Source: Apostichopus japonicus (lineage: Eukaryota > Echinodermata > Holothuroidea > Aspidochirotida > Stichopodidae). From it: DNA of 64,000 nucleotides. This document shows, in pieces, positions 24,301 through 33,204 of this stretch. Both the position numbers and the translations under genes were made by a program. The stretch spans positions 21,192,489-21,256,488 of the forward strand of contig NC_092572.1 of NCBI RefSeq assembly GCF_037975245.1, written 5' to 3'. The first letter of the stretch is position 1, and each line of letters begins with the position of its first letter. A model generated the notes under the pieces. That model was not told the DNA's origin, ran no database searches, and saw nothing but the letters and a program-made list of their open reading frames with translations.

Positions 24301-27300
24301 CGTATTTTATGCACTATACGCGTAACACGAAACCATGCCCACTGACCATGAACAATCACTAGTAATCCTGTTTAAAAAAAGCATGCAACCACTTTCATAA
24401 CGCAAAAACAAATGCGCAGTGCCATATACAGTTAGATGACTATGACAGTAACTTACATCCTTCAGAGGAATATGTCACCTCACCCCGAATGTTAACGCAT
24501 ACACTTCCTTCAAAGCAGGTGACGTAATTGACCTGATCGCTGGTCAGTTGTCCTTCCTCGCAGTCACGGCTGATAAATGATGGATCATTTAGTGTATCTT
24601 CATGAAATTCCAAATGACTGCATACTCTGCACTGCAGACCGGGAGCTTTAAAGACGAATAAAATGTTAAAATATAACAAACATGGTTCTTCCCTAGGCAA
24701 ACGTGTTGCAATTCTGTCGCTCACCATCAGGTGCGTACATTCACAATCATTTGAAGGGGAATAGAGCGATTTAGATACTAGTATGGACCGACTTCAGTGA
24801 CTGGCTAAGCAACGTTACGAAAAGTAAACCAACAGAAACGGCATGTTGTGTATAATTACAACTGCGCACTTATTGGCTGGGAAAACGGAGGGTCGGACGA
24901 AGTGCCCGGTTCCGGCAACAATTAAAAAAATATAAATATACATATATATATATATATATGAAGTAGAAATGTTTTATTTATGTTATATATATATATATAG
25001 AAATGTTTTATTTCTCTAGAATGTATTTCAATGCTCATGTAAGAGGGGGGGGGGTGAGGGGGGCAAAGCCTCAGAAGCTGCAGGTTTTTTGGTATAACAC
25101 CACGAATTCGACTCCAATTTTGAGACTTGAGTTTGGGGGTTGTTTTTGAGTTCGTATAGTGCCGTCTTGGTCGTGACGTTTTCGTTTCGCTGTGGGTGTT
25201 GAGGGCCATGTTGGTACCATTAAAGGATTATTTATGTCACTGAGAACGAGATTATATGTAGATTACATTACTTGACGATGTATTACTATACAATAAGGTG
25301 ATATAAAGTCTTACTGTTTGGTGGAGGCGTGTGTGGTCTAAAAGGCCTATCGATGGGTGGTGCCATTACATTATTGCATGCGTTTGTATCACAATGGCAT
25401 AGTTCTCCTAAGAAGCTGACCAGTTCGCTTCCCCCACCAAGTGGGTACTGTCCAACCACCGGACTGTTCTCAGTAAGTGGTGCACAAGTATCTACTCCCA
25501 ACAAGGCTGTTTCCACACAATCACGAATTACCACATGCAGATCAATATTTCCGTCTGTGAACAAAAGAAGAAGCTATAATTTAACTAAGAATTGCTTATC
25601 TTAAACATATGCCAGTTCCATCGAAAATCTCCAGAAAACATTGTGAAAGTAATTATTTTCGCTATAACAAGTAATTATAATTCCACTAGTTGATGATATT
25701 TCTGCCATGAGAGTCTTGTAATGGTTTTTAAAGGTAGTGCGTTTTCTGTTAACACCGTTGTCACCAAAGTAAGGAAATATCGGCCTCGAAAGCAATTATT
25801 ATATAGGTATAGCTTAGTCCTGGAATTGGTTCAAAGTGGGGTTTTGAATATTCACGTATTAGGAATGTAGTCCCGTAGCTTTACACCGTGGCCCAACAAA
25901 CAGAAACGTAAGAACTCGGGGGGGGGAGGGGGGGGGGCTTCGTTGAAGACTTTTTCATCATGAAAATTGCCCAAACATTTAAACATGATTAAACTGATCA
26001 TTGTTTAAGAAGAAAAACAAATTAAGGGTCGTTCAAAATCAGGCAGACGTAAATATCTCGATGAAGACTCTAATGAAGTAATATAAGTGGCGGTGAAAGA
26101 GAGAGATGAAGTTTCAGCATAAATGAATATTAATTCAACTTCATATACCGTTTGCAGTAACGTTCTCTAATCCAACTATTGTAAGCATAAACGTGCACGC
26201 ATGGAGATGGTACTAAAATATTGGGAAATGTCTTATTAAAGGGTATGAAGACTCGCGCAAAAAGAAACGTCTAATGCCGGTAATCTGACCTAGTTTCGAA
26301 TGAGGTGCAACAGAAGTGTTGGACACCACCATCGATCCCATAAAATACGCACACAGCTTGCTACCGTCGGTAATTAGGCACTAGTGTACATTCAGTACAT
26401 ACTGCTGCGGTCAATACCCACAGCACAGTGTACAAACGATATAGCGATGGATATCCCAGGTCCAGCTAAAGATAACAAGGTATCACTTTTCATTACTGTC
26501 TGAATTTTGTAGCGACAAACAGAAAACTTCACTTGCAAGCAATACAACGGAAAGTTAACATTTTCAGAGCGCGGCACGCGGTTTGGGGCGAGTCTTCAAT
26601 GCCTTTAAGCTTCTCGGAGAAATTGAAATATGTTTACTTACAACCACTAAAGAATTGAGTCTCAGTGCCGATGATGGTGATGCAGGCGTACCCGGCAGGA
26701 CAGGTAACCACGTGACCGATTCCGAGTTCACACTCTGGATCCTCATACACAGAAACCAAATCACTGTATCCTATGTCTTGAAAGGTGGTACTGCTACAGT
26801 ACACACACTCCACCCCTGCCGTTTGTCCTTGTCAAAAACAGGAAATACATGTTAGAGAGGAATATAGTAGTGAGAACCATTCCTGTGTATCATGGATTTC
26901 AACATGGATTTGAGGTAAAGCGTAATAAAATTTACGTAAAAGTATAACGTATTGAAAAAAAATACATATCATTGATTTCTCGCTGAATCCGAGTAATGAA
27001 TAATTATAAGTTGTACGTAACTTTTGAGATGAGAGCGTATATAAGCTGTATAAGCTCTATAGCAACAATACGTAGCATAAGTGTAGTAAACCATTGAGAC
27101 TCTGTCTCAAATTTGATTCCTTTTATTCCTGTTTAAATTTTCATACAAAATAACTAGGATAAAATAGGATGTATATATGAAAATAAGTAAGTAATTTATT
27201 AGTGTGAGTAGAAGAGAGACAGATTTAAAGAAAATAAAAGATATAAGAAGTTCAATAATTAAATGTTAATAAATATTGAAATACTTCAAAGGATTATAGT

Positions 27301-29306
27301 AAAGGATCTATAAAATAAAGGCATTTCTAAACAGTGTGATTCTAAAACATATTGCACCTTATTGCACCTGTATATTATTGCACCTATAGAGAAGTCAATT
27401 CAAGATGTAGAGGATGATCTACAGGCAAGTATATTTTCGGTCAGTCCAACAAAGTTAGTACGTATATTATATAGATTTACCTTGTATCAATGTTACAGTC
27501 GTAACACAGACCAGGAACAATTGAAGTAGTAGAATCTGCATTGAAAGAAATAACAATCATAATTAATATTATTTGGCGCCTTGAATGTTTTCATCTGATT
27601 TTGGATATTTTTCATATTAGTATTATTTACATGCATGAATTAAAAGTAAAAATTTAATAATGAGGATGATGATAAAGATAGAGTCACGCAACAAAGAATC
27701 CTGTCAAATCGATGTCCGCCGAGGAATACTATTTCTTGTTTTACCTCTCTACCCCCGCATGTGATCCATGATAATTATAATTATAATAAAAATAATAATA
27801 ATAATGATAACAATAATAACAATAAAATTTAAAAAAACTGTCATGTTGATAATATTTACGTATTCTAGGATCGAACAGATTCTATAATTAATCGTTAGTT
27901 AATAAGATAAAATAAATAAATATCAAACTATAAAAAAAATTCACATCTCAGTATTCATATTACGATTTTCATATCAGAGATCTTGATAGATAAGATTTGA
28001 ATGTTTAAATATGTCTATTTTATGAAGTTACGCCATTCAGAAACAAGATCTTAATTATGCAATATCTGATCATTAAGAAATTAATCTTATAAGATACAAA
28101 ATGTTATTATCTAAATATATTATAGCATTATAACATATTGGGATATCGAGATAAATTCTTGTTGTATCCATTAAGATATTGACATATAAAGATAACCTTC
28201 AAATTCCTAATAGCATAATAAGTTATCATCACGAAATAATAATAATAATATATATATATATGTTGATACTAGTTGAGACTAGTGGAACACTAGTAGTTGT
28301 AACTCGGAGTTTCACGCGTTATAGCGATCGTCAGACAACTCTGACGATCGCTATAACGCGTGAAACTCCGAGTTACAACTACTAGTGTTCCACTAGTCTC
28401 AACTAGTATCAACATATATTCCGCTCTGTCCACTGGACATAGAGCACTCTGCGCCAAGATAGACGCCAACCAACCAACTCTATATATATATATATATATA
28501 CTATTAAAACTATTATACTATTAAAACTATTATACTATTTATACTATTAATACTATTACTATTATACTAATACTACTAATATACTAATATTACTATTATA
28601 CTAATACTACTAATATACTAATATTACTATTATACTAATACTACTAATATTACTATTATACTAATACTACTAATATACTAATATTACTATTATACTAATA
28701 CTATTATACTATATATACTATTATACTATTAATATAGTATACTATTAATGTGTGTAAGATGAAAATTGGAAAAAATGCCCAAGGTTCAACTTTTGGTCAA
28801 TTACCTCTATGGTTGAAAGAAATAAACTTGACTAGTCCAGGTAATGACTAACATACCCATTGAATTGTAGCATTGAAAAGTTTAGGAACATCACGTTGAA
28901 CCCAGACGATGTTCTTACCATTGTAACCATATGGTCTACGGGCGTCTCCTAGTTTTGATTTTCATGTAATCTTAAAGTTTAGACTAAAATTATTATATTA
29001 TTTCGGACAATCGTTACCATTATTTCTTCTTTTCGCCCCAAAAGGCGCGATTTGCTCTAACTTGTTAACTTGGCTTATCAGTTATTGACAAATTGACGGT
29101 TATACAATGGCCGCTTGTAGGAACGTAGGCGCCATGCATGTACTGTGGGTCTAAAGGCTATAAATCATATATGGTTATGAGAAGTAACGGATTCTATGGT
29201 ATATTTAATACATCACTGCAGCAGGAACACAAAACAGGTAAGTTTTAAATAACAAGAATCCATTAATACATATATATGAAATACATTTATATATACTTAC
29301 ATTCAT
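15356..29306 (-). CDS. secreted or cell-surface multidomain protein: signal peptide, [LU-LU-EGF]x2, EGF (3' end unresolved)
   Basis: Exons: 29301-29306 (ATG AAT), 27481-27538 (hydrophobic leader), 26642-26827 and 25315-25554 (LU1), 24457-24645 and 22586-22789 (LU2), 22100-22234 (EGF1), 20389-20553 and 19048-19287 (LU3), 18408-18596 and 17581-17799 (LU4), 16112-16240 (EGF2), 15356-15484 (EGF3). This gives 696 aa and the frame continues past 15356. LU1 and LU3 have ten cysteines (first exon CxxC...C...C...C, second ending CxC...CN). LU2 and LU4 have twelve, ending CDCDxxxC. EGF exons have six-cysteine spacing, such as CDKINTVCLD then CVCKENY. After the leader every intron is phase 1. LU domains are three-finger folds of Ly6/uPAR-type surface and secreted proteins. 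No membrane or GPI segment was found in the part seen. Alternative start: ATG at 27541 without the 29.3-kb exon. No named homologue was recognised. Confidence 0.8.
16415..16560 (-). repeat. ACGTGAYCCGCC-family repeat body, copy 2
   Basis: Reverse-orientation match to the body of the 1956-2200 copy: 'ttttgtctctgcaggtcggc', 'ggctcgctagacct' and 'agtttcgtt', plus 'ctggtgtgctggggagggg'. It lies in the intron between LU4 and EGF2. A poly-G run at about 16481-16490 sits inside it. Confidence 0.55.
16725..16976 (+). mobile_element. U2 snRNA-headed SINE-like element, copy 1, with 31-bp target-site duplication
   Basis: The insert (16756-16945, 190 bp) begins 'tttctcggctttttggctaa' and continues through 'gtgtagtatctgttc', matching the first 40 or so nucleotides of U2 snRNA, including its branch-site pairing GUAGUA. 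The rest is not U2: 'ggtgatgcacacccgacgat', 'actggggctgagagcggatc' and a 3' CCAGG/CCTGG hairpin followed by a T run. The flanks 16725-16755 and 16946-16976 are direct repeats matching at 29 of 31 positions, the mark of target-primed insertion. It is intronic in the LU-EGF gene, opposite strand. Confidence 0.85.
17131..17545 (+). repeat. GCGTAGG/poly-G dispersed repeat, copy 1
   Basis: Starts 'cataggcgtaggtgcc', has a poly-G run at 17158-17170, shares internal words 'aaatgtcttttgtagatg' and 'tatgtcaaatctctctttta' with the copy at 30842-31273, and ends in a second poly-G run near 17527-17540. It adjoins the LU4 second-half exon (17581). Confidence 0.55.
17895..18150. repeat. degenerate TATAATGTA microsatellite
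   Basis: Repeated 'tgtatataatgtatatgta'-like words over about 250 bp in the intron between the two LU4 exons. Open frames across it are low-complexity Tyr/Ile/His and not coding. Confidence 0.7.
19440..19645 (+). mobile_element. LINE 3'-end fragment
   Basis: Contains 'gtaaagcgcacagatgcatc' and 'gtgcgctatataagacttta' ending in a TTACATTACATTA tail. This resembles the 3' end of the CR1-like LINE at 12105, including the 'gcgctatataag' word, and fits a 5'-truncated insertion. Intronic between LU3 and LU4. Confidence 0.55.
20849..21058 (+). mobile_element. U2 snRNA-headed SINE-like element, copy 2, with 12-bp target-site duplication
   Basis: The insert (20861-21046, 186 bp) begins 'ggccttttggctaagatcat' and carries the same U2-like head and the same non-U2 body as the copies at 16756 and 41678. 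It ends in a short A run at 21039-21047. A perfect 12-bp direct repeat, 'agttttgttttc', flanks it at 20849-20860 and 21047-21058. It lies in the intron between EGF1 and LU3. Confidence 0.85.
21905..21975 (-). repeat. ACGTGAYCCGCC-family repeat head, diverged
   Basis: Reads 'gtgccgttctggccatcaaa' then 'gttccgcttggtggatcaag' and 'taaaaagcact', the reverse-orientation head of the family as at 34965-35019. Intronic in the LU-EGF gene. Confidence 0.5.
23665..23945. repeat. 19-bp tandem array (TGTACTGGGGGCAACACAG)
   Basis: About 14 nearly identical copies of a 19-bp unit, with variants at the 3' end (gcagcacag, ctgaggg). A poly-G run precedes it at 23646-23658. It lies in the intron between the LU2 second-half exon and the LU2 first-half exon. 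Because 19 is not a multiple of 3 and the unit lacks stops in most frames, long open frames arise on both strands; these are not genes. Confidence 0.95.
24195..24325. repeat. TATACGCGTA-rich repeat
   Basis: Multiple 'actatacgcgta' and 'atacgcgtatatacgcgtat' words with alternating pyrimidine-purine composition, in the same intron as the 19-bp array. Such sequence can adopt cruciform or Z-like forms, but no function is shown. Confidence 0.7.
25120..25212 (-). repeat. ACGTGAYCCGCC-family repeat, diverged copy
   Basis: 'gtgccgtcttggtcgtgacg' and 'ttttcgtttcgctg' match the reverse-orientation head of the family. It is preceded by TA dinucleotide stretches (24940-25000) and a poly-G run near 25047. 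Confidence 0.45.
26252..26571 (-). repeat. 320-bp dispersed repeat, inverted partner of 52493-52815
   Basis: Contains 'gcgcaaaaagaaacgtctaa', 'ttgctaccgtcggtaattag' and 'acaacggaaagttaac'. The reverse complement of the whole stretch is present at 52493-52815 with many small differences. No open reading frame is shared. It is intronic in the LU-EGF gene, directly downstream of the LU1 first exon. Confidence 0.75.
28256..28419. repeat. perfect palindrome, 80-bp arms and 4-nt loop
   Basis: The left arm 28256-28335 includes 'gttgatactagttgagacta' and 'cacgcgttatagcgatcgtc'. The right arm 28340-28419 is its exact reverse complement, with loop 'caac' at 28336-28339. TA repeats lie just outside the left arm and beyond 28480. 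It lies between the start-codon exon and the leader exon of the LU-EGF gene model. Confidence 0.95.
28420..28745. repeat. unique spacer, then TA run and ACTATTATACTAATACT array
   Basis: 28420-28480 holds 'gtccactggacatagagcac', probably part of the same inserted element as the palindrome. A (TA)n run (28482-28500) and about 240 bp of degenerate 'actattatactaatactact' repeats follow. Confidence 0.7.
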
Positions 29307-29420
29307 TATGCGAGATAAGTAAGTCCAAGTTCTATCTTCAAATGGGGATTGCCGTGTCTTTGTGTACCATCTCGGTGACTCCTTGTTCTCATCAACAAGT
29401 AAACTGATTACCGTGTCATG
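29301..29420 (-). promoter_or_regulatory. proposed first exon of the LU-EGF gene (5' UTR plus Met-Asn)
   Basis: On the minus strand the sequence runs into 'cgcataatgaat' followed by gtaagt, a strong donor. Splicing to the acceptor 'ttctttcaatgcag' at 27539 gives Met-Asn followed by ILLLQLFLVCVTTVTLIQ in frame, a good signal peptide. The 5' border of the exon is a guess. The alternative is translation from the ATG within the acceptor at 27541. Confidence 0.5.
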
Positions 29421-30122
29421 TTCTGGTTTGCTTTTAAAGGTACAGTCTTGAACTAAACTGTTCTTCTATAGTTGTGGCAATATTCATCTAATTTCAATAC
29501 TGATCAACTATGGTAGTTTTTTTTCCCCTTTTTTCAGGTTTGAAGTACAGCACAGATATGATGGAAATTTATTTTCCAAGTTGAAATTAAACCGGTCACA
29601 TGCATATGTAAGACGGACTTATGTTTTGCTGTCGTGTATAGGCTACGAGAGAGATAAGATAACAAATGACTGACGCAAACACACATACAAAAACGAACAT
29701 ATGGTAAGATACAAATACCTAGATGGGGGTGAACGCTTTAAATGGTAGGTGTGAAACAGGCGTTCTTGATAACCGACAGAGCATGCACAGGATGACAAAG
29801 GGACCAACACTTTCTGGGTGAGAGACTTAACAGGTCATGGTTGCGTCAGCTCGCTTCTTCAACTTGAAGTTGACGTTGGGGTGACTGGCAGCGCCTCAGA
29901 TGTACATAATGGGCTTGGTCACAGCAGCATTGTTCTCAGCGGTTACATATATACTTTAGAGTGTTAGTACTTGATGACTAGCGATGGGACAGAGTTCATG
30001 AGAACACCGTTTTTGATAAAAAGCTGCAAACATGACGCTACAAAAATCAACTCGCATTTAATATTATAAATGTTTTTATTTTATTTTATCAACTCTCAAT
30101 CAGACTAGGAATGAAGTGAAAC
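29421..30122. other. intergenic, no gene seen
   Basis: Presumed upstream region of the LU-EGF gene. No coding segment or clear repeat was recognised. Confidence 0.35.
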
Positions 30123-30172
30123 CAGGTGCGTATCCAGGGGGGGGGGTTGTTGGGGGCGCGCGCCCCCCGGGT

Positions 30173-30296
30173 AAGGAAAAGAGGAGAGAAAAAAAAGAGA
30201 AGAAAAAAAGGGAAAAGGAGGGGAAAAAAGAAAAGGAGGAGAGGAAGGAAGGGAAAAGAAAAAGAAAAAAGAGAGAAAAAGGAGAAAAGGAGGGAG
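30173..30296 (+). repeat. 124-nt uninterrupted purine tract
   Basis: Only A and G for 124 nucleotides, directly after a G-run and a palindromic 'gggggcgcgcgcccccc' at 30151-30167. Open frames crossing it on either strand are Lys/Glu/Arg or Phe/Ser/Leu low-complexity and not genes. Confidence 0.9.
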
Positions 30297-30841
30297 TAGA
30301 AGATAGCCAAGACCTCGGGAAGAGAAAGATCCCTATTATATACACAGGGTAGCCAGTGACAGATCAAGGATTACGGAGGGGGTGTGCGCCTCACCCTACC
30401 CCTTACCCCGACAACTCCATTTTTGACGTTTCCGTTTTTCCTCTCTCACTAATGTACTTGAACTCGACCGAGTCGTCGGGGAACATAACGCATTTCGGGA
30501 AGGGGGCGACCGCCCCCCCCCCCGAGCAAATGTTCTTATGACATCGCTAGTAATTTCAAAATAGACAATGCTTAGATGCAACTTACAAGGCCTGGGAAGT
30601 GTCATTTCCAGCGATCTGGGAGGCATTTTCGGCCAAAATTTTTCTTGTACGCTTCGCGCCAACTCATGGTGGCGCTTCGCTTAGATAGTTTGCCTACAGG
30701 CTTCGCCCCTCCCTTGGCAATTACTCGCTACACGCCTGTTCGAATTTGTAAAGCAAAGAGCAGATATAACATCATATCAATGAGCATTGAAATGTATGTT
30801 CCACGATGTACAGCCTCAAAAACTGTCAATGTGTGTAAGTC

Positions 30842-31273
30842 AAAGGCGTAGGAGCCAGATTGGATTGGGGGCTGTAATGACTTGCCCGAAAAAAAGCCAA
30901 AATTTTTCGCGCGCGAAGCGCGCATTCAACATATCGATGCCAATATCATATAGGCAAGATCGCTCATTACATTGTATGGCATCGTGTACCGCACGGTCCG
31001 TCAAAGTTCCACAGTATACCGCCGGATGCTAATGTAAACAACCAAATGTCTTATGTAGATGGAGAAAAACCATACAGATCCATTTATGTCAAAACTCTCT
31101 TTTACAAAGGTAATGTCGGCCAAGCTTACAACTTTATTTCAATTACCAAGGAGATCATTTTAAGCTATTAATTGCTATTTATTTTTCTTTCAGTAGGTGC
31201 CCAAAAAAAATGGGAAAACAATTGGGGGGGGGGGGCTGCAGTTCCCGCCTCCTACGGGACCTACGCCTATGAG
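30842..31273 (+). mobile_element. GCGTAGG/poly-G repeat, copy 2, with inverted ends
   Basis: Begins 'aaggcgtaggagcc' and ends with the inverted counterpart 'ggacctacgcctat'. It carries a poly-G run at 31224-31235 and shares internal words ('aaatgtcttatgtagatg', 'tttatgtcaaaactctcttt') with the copy at 17131-17545. The inverted ends suggest a non-autonomous DNA element. No product. Confidence 0.6.
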
Positions 31274-31808
31274 TGAAGTGTTCGGTTTCGATATACCTGA
31301 TATCGGAAATATCTGCTATTTTTCTGTTCCTTCAACCAAGTTTTGTAAAAGCCATTATAACAGGTTGCAATATTTCTACACCAATCAATTAACTGTGTCG
31401 GAATTTTCCAAAATTTCCAAAACCAACATTCTTCATCATACTTTCCTCTACTCGTTCAATTTTGACCTGTCTGTTAGGGGTTCAAGGAGGTTTTTCTATA
31501 TTGCTTGTCTATAGATTGAATTTTATGCAACATTATGGGTATGTTTTCAAGTGATTTTATTCACGAGAAAAGGGAATTTTCAAATTCTCAACAAGTAATG
31601 GGCTTAAAACCTTGAAAAGTCGGGCTTTCGGATATTGTGGGCCGTGACGTAGAATAACCTACAAAAGCAATGATCCATAGGACATGCAATCAGGTCGAAC
31701 ATGATGTGTGACTGGTGCCAATCTTCAAAAAGGTTATGGATGGAAAAAAAACTTTTGGGAAATACTTGGTTCTCAGGCAAAAGTGTACATCTGGTTGCTC
31801 ATTTTCAA

Positions 31809-32024
31809 GCCCGATATATATATATCTATATATAGATATATATATATATAGATCTATATATATATATATAGATCTATATATATATATAGATCTATATATA
31901 TATATATAGATCTATATATATATATATATATATATATCATATATATATATATTATATATATATATTATATATATATATATTATATATATATATTATATAT
32001 ATATATATATATATAGATCTATAT

Positions 32025-32086
<62 letters not shown>
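31809..32086. repeat. TA dinucleotide array with GATCTATATA interruptions
   Basis: About 275 bp of (TA)n interrupted at intervals by 'tagatcta' and 'catatat' words. The array is palindromic throughout and may be mis-sized in assembly. Confidence 0.95.
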
Positions 32087-32088
<2 letters not shown>

Positions 32089-32489
32089 AACCGTTAATTG
32101 TATTGAAAATAGAAGGATTCTACTACAGCCCTTTCCTTCCAATTATCGCAAATTTTACAAGTGTAGACAAATATGATCCACTTTTTTTCTTCGGATCTTT
32201 GACCTATTACTAACCGATAATTAGAAGATTGATCGATCAATGGCTAGTCGTATAAAGGCATGTTAGTACTAAATTATTCTCTATAGAAATCGCGCAATAC
32301 TTGCTGCGTGCACTGGGAAGAGCTGGGTTCGATTGAGCAAGGCTTCCACACATCATAACCTTGGTAAATACGTAATACGTAGTGTGCAGTGGTTGGTGGG
32401 AGTCACCGAATTCTCTTATACTAGTCTTATAGGGTTATAGGGTTGAGTAAATTTTACCCGTTGTACAAGGTTTCATCGAAGAGGCTTCC

Positions 32490-32640
32490 TAAGAAACATC
32501 ATCATGTGCCTTCGCCACCAGCCCCCAAAAATGCCACAATTTTTAATCATTACTGGGGCAATGCTCGCGAGCCCACAAAATCGGCTTCGCGGGCCCAAAT
32601 GGGCCCGCGAGCCCAAGGTTGAAAACCACGGCACTAAGCA
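32490..32640. repeat. GGGCCCGCGAGCCC repeat fragment
   Basis: Contains 'gcttcgcgggcccaaatggg', 'cccgcgagcccaaggttgaa' and 'aaccacggcac'. The closing 'gttgaaaaccacggcac' wording is typical of a widespread invertebrate repeat (general knowledge). No coding content. Confidence 0.35.
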
Positions 32641-32849
32641 TTTATCGTGTTGTCATTTCGATCACGACAAGCCTTTGTATACGCTTTAGCAAAGCTGAAT
32701 GCTGCAGCGGAAATGATGGAATATTATGAGAAACGACAGTAACAGTTTCATAATGTAATAAGTTAATTTGTTAGGATACTGAAGAGGGCCTACTCAACAA
32801 TTGGTCCAATACCTAACAGAGGTGTACACGTTCCTCTTTATTTTTATGT

Positions 32850-33060
32850 GTGCTTTTCACGTGATCCGCCCAGCGGAAATCCAAAACGTCACGGCCTAAA
32901 CTTGCACTAAAAACCAAACCCTACCCGCACAGTAACTAAACAATCAGCAACAAACAATTACCCTACACACTTACCTGAATCACCCAACCCCCCACACGGA
33001 AATAAACACGAAACCTCTACAAAAGGCCCACCATTCCCCTCAAACCCGAACACCAACGAC
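32850..33060 (+). repeat. ACGTGAYCCGCC-family repeat, copy at the TOMM70 promoter
   Basis: Starts 'gcttttcacgtgatccgccc' followed by 'aaaacgtcacggcctaaact'. It ends about 145 bp before the TOMM70 start codon, so it overlaps the likely promoter or 5' UTR. Confidence 0.6.
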
Positions 33061-33204
33061 CCTACAAAACAGGTCTTTCTTTCATTATCTTCCACCCAAC
33101 CGCTGAGCAGGTTTGACCTACAAGGCCTGTAGGAAGCGACTTGTAGCAAGTATAAATCTTACCGTGTGAACCTACGTGCGTGGGTTACATGCAATCTACA
33201 CAAC

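Noticed and set aside
30089-30367. Phe/Ser/Leu-rich membrane protein or Lys/Glu-rich protein
   Set aside because: Translation of the purine tract and its complement; low complexity only.
33166-33204. Upstream in-frame ATG for TOMM70
   Set aside because: It would place 13 residues before MAANARP, which is the usual start context of the anchor in this family; it cannot be fully excluded.
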